DNA from: Brachionus manjavacas
Taxonomy: Eukaryota > Rotifera > Eurotatoria > Ploima > Brachionidae
NCBI GenBank assembly: GCA_019054805.1
Contig: JAHQIY010000030.1
Location: forward strand, 434,001 to 498,000
Direction of reading: 5' to 3'
Length of the DNA: 64,000 nucleotides
Part shown: positions 58,111 to 64,000 of the stretch, one piece after another
Position numbering within the stretch: the first letter of the stretch is position 1
Layout of the letters: each line of letters opens with the position of its first letter
Notes under the pieces: generated by a model
Told to the model about the DNA's origin: nothing
The model's database searches: none
The model's input: the letters and a program-made list of their open reading frames with translations, nothing else
Translations under genes and position numbers: made by a program

Positions 58111-61100
58111 AGGCTTTAATTTACTTACCTCTTTAGTAATGGACAACTTGAGTGACAAAGTGTCGCTTTTTTACCTTATTTTCTAATGCACAACTTGATT
58201 TTCGAGGCTTTAATTTACTTACCTCTTTAGTAATGGACAATTTGAGTGACAAAGTGTCGCTTTTTTACCTTATTTTCTAAAGCACAACTTGATTTTCAAG
58301 ACTTTAATTTACTTACCTCTTTAGTAATGGAAAACTTGAGTGACAAAGTGTCGCTTTTTTACCTTATTTTCTAATGCACAACTTGATTTTCGAGGCTTTA
58401 ATTTACTTACCTCTTTAGTAATGGACAACTTGAGTGACAAAGTGTCGCTTTTTTACCTTAATTTCTAATGCACAACTTGATTTTCGAGGCGCTAATTTTC
58501 TTATTTCTTTACTTTGGGACAACTTGAGAGACAAAGGGTTCATTTTTTAACTTATTTTCTAATGCACAACTTGATTTTCGAGGCTATAATTTACTTACCT
58601 CTCTAGTAATGGACATCTTGAGTGAGAAAGCGTCCATTTTTTACCTTATTTTCTAATGCACAACTTGATTTTCGAGGCTATAATTTACTAACCTCTTTAG
58701 TAATGGACAACTTGAGTGACAAAGTGTCCATTTTTTTCCTTAATTTCTAATAGACAACATAATTGACGAGACCTCTATTTACTTTTTTAAATCCTAATGA
58801 ACTCCTTGATTAATGAGTAGGTAATTTACTTACCTCTTTAGTAATGGACAACTTGAGTGACAAAGTGTCGCTTTTTTACCTTATTTTCTAAAGCACAACT
58901 TGATTTTAGAGGCTTTAATTTACTTAACTCTTTAGTAATGGAAAACTTGAGTGACAAAGTGTCGCTTTTTTAACTTATTTTCTAATGCACAACTTGATTT
59001 TCGAGGCTATAATTTACCTACCTCTCTAGTAATGGACATCTTGAGTGAGAAAGCGTCCATTTTTTACCTTATTTTCTAATGCACAACTTGATTTTCGAGG
59101 CTATAATTTACTAACCTCTTTAGTAAGGGACAACTTGAGTGAAAAAGTGTCGCTTTTTTACCTTATTTATTAATGCACAACTTGATTTTCAAGGCTTTAA
59201 TTTACTTACCTCTTTAGTAATGGACAACTTGAGTGACAAAGTGTCGCTTTTTTACCTTAATTTCTAATGCACAACTTGATTTTCGAGGCTTTAATTTACT
59301 TACCTCTTTAGTAATGGAAAACTTGAGTGACAAAGTGTCGCTTTTTTACCTTATTTTCTAATGCACAACTTGATTTTCGAGGCTTTAATTTACTTACCTC
59401 TTTAGTAATGGACAACTTGAGTGACAAAGTGTCGCTTTTTTACCTTAATTTCTAATGCACAACTTGATTTTCGAGGCTTTAATTTACTTACCTTTTTAGT
59501 AAGGGACAACTTGAGTGACAAAGTGTCGCTTTTTTACCTTATTTTCTAATGCACAACTTGATTTTCGAGGCTTTAATTTACTTACCTTTTTAGTAAGGGA
59601 CAACTTGAGTGACAAAGTGTCGCTTTTTTACCTTATTTTCTAATGCACAACTTGATTTTCGAGGCTTTAATTTACTTACCTCTTTAGTAAGGGACAACTT
59701 GAGTGAAAAAGTGTCGCTTTTTTACCTTATTTATTAATGCACAAATTGATTTTCAAGGCTTTAATTTACTTACCTCTTTAGTAATGGACAACTTGAGTGA
59801 CAAAGTGTCGCTTTTTTACCTTATTTTCTAAAGCACAACTTGATTTTCGAGGCTTTAATTTACTTACCTCTTTAGTAATGGAAAACTTGAGTGACAAAGT
59901 GTCGCTTTTTTACCTTATTTTCTAATGCACAACTTGATTTTCGAGGCTTTAATTTACTTACCTCTTTAGTAATGGACAACTTGAGTGACAAAGTGTCGCT
60001 TTTTTACCTTAATTTCTAATGCACAACTTGATTTTCGAGGCTTTAATTTACTTACCTTTTTAGTAAGGGACAACTTGAGTGACAAAGTGTCGCTTTTTTA
60101 CCTTAATTTCTAATGCACAACTTGATTTTCGAGGCTTTAATTTACTTACCTTTTTAGTAAGGGACAACTTGAGTGACAAAGTGTCGCTTTTTTACCTTAT
60201 TTTCTAATGCACAACTTGATTTTCGAGGCTTTAATTTACTTACCTCTTTAGTAATGGACAACTTGAGTGACAAAGTGTCGCTTTTTTACCTTAATTTCTA
60301 ATGCACAACTTGATTTTCGAGGCTTTAATTTACTTACCTTTTTAGTAAGGGACAACTTGAGTGACAAAGTGTCGCTTTTTTACCTTATTTTCTAATGCAC
60401 AACTTGATTTTCGAGGCTTTAATTTACTTACCTCTTTAGTAAGGGACAACTTGAGTGACAAAGTGTCCATTTTTTTCCTTAATTTCTAATAGACAACATA
60501 ATTGACGAGACCTCTATTTACTTTTTTAAATCCTAATGAACTCCTTGATTAATGAGTAGGTAATTTACTTACCTCTTTAGTAATGGACAACTTGAGTGAC
60601 AAAGTGTCGCTTTTTTACCTTATTTTCTAATGCACAACTTGATTTTCAAGGCTTTAATTTACTTACCTATTTAGTAATGGACAACTTGAGTGACAAAGTG
60701 TCGTTTTTTTACCTTATTTTTTAATGCACAACTTGATTTTCAAGGCTTTAATTTACTTACTTCTTTACTAATGGACAACTTGAGTGATAAAGTTTCCAAT
60801 TTTTACCTTATTTTTAATGCACAACTTGATTTTCGAGGCTTTAATTTACTTACCTCTTTAGTAATGGACAACTTGAGTGACAAAGTGTCGCTTTTTTACC
60901 TTATTTTCTAATGCACAACTTGATTTTCAAGGCTTTAATTTACTTACCTCTTTAGGAATGGATAACTTGAGTGACAAAGTGTCGCTTTTTTACCTTATTT
61001 TCTAATGCACAACTTGATTTTCGAGGCTTTAATTTACTTACCTCTTTAGGAATGGATAACTTGAGAGACAAAGCGTTCATTTTTTAACTTATTTTCTAAT

Positions 61101-64000
61101 GCACAACTTGATTTTCGAGGCCATAATTTACTTACCTCTTTAGTAATGGACAACTTGAGTGAGAAAGTGACGCTTTTTTACCTTATTTTCTAATGCACAA
61201 CTTGATTTTCGAGGCGCTAATTTTCTTACCTCTTTAGTAATGGACAACTTGAGTGACAAAGTGTCGCTTTTTTACCTTAATTTCTAATGCACAACTTGAT
61301 TTTCGAGGCGCTAATTTTCTTATTTCTTTACTTTGGGACAACTTGAGTGACAAAGCGTTCATTTTTTACCTTAATTTCTAATAAACAACATAATTGAGGA
61401 GACCTCTATTTACTTTTTTCAGCCCTAATGAACTCCTTGATTAATGAGTAGGTAATTTACTTACCTCTTTAGTAATGGACAACTTGAGTGACAAAGTGTC
61501 GCTTTTTTACCTTATTTTCTAATGCACAACTTGATTTTCGAGGCGCTAATTTTCTTATTTCTTTACTTTGGGACAACTTGAGTGACAAAGCGTTCATTTT
61601 TTACCTTAATTTCTAATAGACAACATAATTGAGGAGACCTCTATTTACTTTTTTCAGCCCTAATGAACTCCTTGATTAATGAGTAGGTAATTTACTTACT
61701 TCTTTACTAATGGACAACTTGAGTGATAAAGTTTCCAATTTTTACCTTATTTTTAATGCACAACTTGATTTTCGAGGCTTTAATTTACTTACCTCTTTAG
61801 TAATGGACAACTTGAGTGACAAAGTGTCGCTTTTTTACCTTATTTTCTAATGCACAACTTGATTTTCGAGGCGCTAATTTTCTTATTTCTTTACTTTGGG
61901 ACAACTTGATTTTCAAGGCTTTAATTTACTTACTTCTTTACTAATGGACAACTTGAGTGATAAAGTTTCCAATTTTTACCTTATTTTTAATGCACAACTT
62001 GATTTTCGAGGCTTTAATTTACTTACCTCTTTAGTAATGGACAACTTGAGTGACAAAGTGTCGCTTTTTTACCTTATTTTCTAATGCACAACTTGATTTT
62101 CGAGGCTTTAATTTACTTACCTTTTTAGTAATGGACAACTTGAATGACAAAGTGTCGCTTTTTTTCCTTTTTTCTAATGCACAACTTGATTTTCGAGGCT
62201 TTAATTTACTTACCTTTTTAGTAATGGACAACTTGAGTGACAAAGTGTCGCTTTTTTACCTTATTTTCTAATGCACAACTTGATTTTCAAGGCTTTAATT
62301 TACTTACCTCTTTAGGAATGGACAACTTGAGTGACAAAGTGTCGCTTTTTTACCTTATTTATTAATGCACAACTTGATTTTCAAGGCTTTAATTTACTTA
62401 CCTCTTTAGTAATGGACAACTTGAATGACAAAGTGTCGCTTTTTTTCCTTTTTTCTAATGCACAACTTGATTTTCAAGGCTTTAATTTACTTACCTCTTT
62501 AGTAAGGGACAACTTGAGTGACAATCTGTCCATTTTTTTCCTTTTTTCTAATGCACAACTTGATTTTCAAGGCTTTAATTTACTTACCTCTTTAGTAATG
62601 GACAACTTGAGTGACAAAGTGTCGCTTTTTTACCTTATTTTCTAATGCACAACTTGATTTTCGAGGCTTTAATTTACTTACCTCTTTAGTAATGGACAAC
62701 TTGAGTGACAAAGTGTCGCTTTTTTACCTTATTTTCTAATGCACAACTTGATTTTCAAGGCTTTAATTTACTTACCTCTTTAGTAATGGACAACTTGAGT
62801 GACAAAGTGTCGCTTTTTTACCTTATTTTCTAATGCACAACTTGTTTTTCGAGGCGCTAATTTTCTTATTTCTTTACTTTGGGACAACTTGAGTGACAAA
62901 GCGTTCATTTTTTACCTTAATTTCTAATAGACAACATAATTGAGGAGACCTCTATTTACTTTTTTCAGCCCTAATGAACTCCTTGATTAATGAGTAGGTA
63001 ATTTACTTACTTCTTTACTAATGGACAACTTGAGTGATAAAGTTTCCAATTTTTACCTTATTTTTAATGCACAACTTGATTTTGGAGGCTTTAATTTACT
63101 AACCTCTTTAGTAAGGGACAACTTGAGTGACAATCTGTCCATTTTTTTCCTTTTTTCTAATAGACAACATAATTGACGAGACCTCTATTTACTTTTTTAA
63201 ATCCTAATGAACTCCTTGATTAATGAGTAGGTAATCTACTTACCTCTTTAGTAATGGACAACTTGAGTGACAAAGTGTCGCTTTTTTACCTTATTTTCTA
63301 ATGCACAACTTGATTTTCAAGGCTTTAATTTACTGACCTCTTTAGTAATGGACAACTTGAGTGACAAAGTGTCGCTTTTTTACCTTATTTTCTAATGCAC
63401 AACTTGATTTTCGAGGCTTTAATTTACTTACCTTTTTAGTAATGGACAACTTGAATGACAAAGTGTCGCTTTTTTTCCTTTTTTCTAATGCACAACTTGA
63501 TTTTCGAGGCTATAATTTACTTACCTCTTTAGTAATGGACAACTTGAGTGACAAAGTGTCGCTTTTTTTCCTTTTTTCTAATGCACAACTTGATTTTCAA
63601 GGCTTTAATTTACTTACCTCTTTAGTAAGGGACAACTTGAGTGACAATCTGTCCATTTTTTCCTTTTTCTAATGCACAACTTGATTTTCAAGGCTTTAAT
63701 TTACTTACCTCTTTAGTAATGGACAACTTGAGTGACAAAGTGTCGCTTTTTTACCTTATTTTCTAATGCACAACTTGATTTTCGAGGCTTTAATTTACTT
63801 ACCTCTTTAGTAATGGACAACTTGAGTGACAAAGTGTCGCTTTTTTACCTTATTTTCTAATGCACAACTTGATTTTCAAGGCTTTAATTTACTTACCTCT
63901 TTAGTAATGGACAACTTGAGTGACAAAGTGTCGCTTTTTTACCTTATTTTCTAATGCACAACTTGATTTTCAAGGCTTTAATTTACTTACCTCTTTAGGA

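Larger units (their letters stand above)
42055..64000. repeat. 47-bp-based satellite array, four monomer types
   Basis: The whole stretch is built from four related 47-bp monomers. P: TAATGGACAACTTGAGTGAC... Q: TAATGCACAACTTGATTTTC... R: TAATAGACAACATAATTGAC... S: TAATGAACTCCTTGATTAAT... In phase at 57104 (P), 57151 (R), 57198 (S) and 57245 (P), each step is exactly 47 bp. The array consists of PQ dimers (94 bp) and PRS trimers (141 bp). Left of about 54 kb the mix is heterogeneous (variants with GGCGCTAATTTTC and TTTGGGACAAC); right of it, long runs of near-identical PQ dimers dominate. No genes. It continues past the window end. Confidence 0.96.

Noticed and set aside
57448..63672. Plus-strand ORFs of 60-104 codons in the satellite (NAQLDFRGFNLLTSL repeats)
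   Set aside because: They arise because three 47-bp monomers equal 141 bp, a multiple of three; the frames are translations of satellite DNA, with no independent coding evidence.
1..64000. Nuclear reassignment of UAG to a sense codon
   Set aside because: Although three interruptions are UAG, other relics are broken by TAA and TGA as well, most lone UAGs sit in transposons or pseudogenes, and no intact host gene needs UAG as sense.
42055..64000. CRISPR array
   Set aside because: The repeats are contiguous 47-bp monomers with no unique spacers and no cas genes; the context is eukaryotic.

Overview
The window looks like AT-rich nuclear DNA from an invertebrate animal. It has no bacterial-style operons. 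It carries GT-AG introns of about 50-75 bp, C2H2 and C2HC zinc-finger fragments, an animal-type core-1 galactosyltransferase relic, an animal CR1/Jockey-group LINE, Helitron/Helentron-type debris and a long satellite. I cannot fix the species from sequence alone. Almost every recognisable host gene is broken.

Layout. (1) 1-2290: minus-strand gene relics, including a Cys-rich tail, a JAMM/MPN-like ORF with an internal in-frame TAG, and a two-exon pseudogene whose ATG lies exactly where the tandem array starts. (2) 2291-31790: five head-to-tail copies of a composite unit of about 5.7 kb. Each unit is about 2.0-2.8 kb of host sequence (a small two-exon minus-strand gene, a Helitron-like 3' terminus, and the 5' part of a plus-strand zinc-finger gene) fused to a minus-strand LINE. 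Copies 1-4 of the LINE are cut at the same base near the end of ORF1; copy 5 keeps ORF1. The zinc-finger 5' fragment is itself tandemly amplified (about 387-393 bp, one to three copies) in units 4 and 5. (3) 31790-42050: the end of the array with the longest zinc-finger gene copy, followed by pseudogenes (a C1GALT1-like glycosyltransferase, a PIF1 helicase/EEP-endonuclease fragment, a coiled-coil gene, a C2HC finger) and AT-rich spacers. (4) 42055-64000: about 22 kb of a strictly 47-bp-based satellite made from four diverged monomer types, with a 2.29-kb higher-order duplication at its left edge; it runs off the window.

The most interesting logic is in the LINE. ORF1, endonuclease and reverse transcriptase lie in one reading frame, separated by two TAG codons (ORF1|TAG|EN and EN|TAG|RT), and no ATG lies near the ORF1 stop. 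This is compatible with UAG readthrough or reinitiation, or with decay of a source copy that was then amplified. Lesions and polymorphisms shared among the five copies fail the four-gamete test, so the array has been reshuffled by unequal exchange or gene conversion.

No complete, undamaged multi-gene system is visible. The window reads as a recent composite amplicon next to a satellite block.
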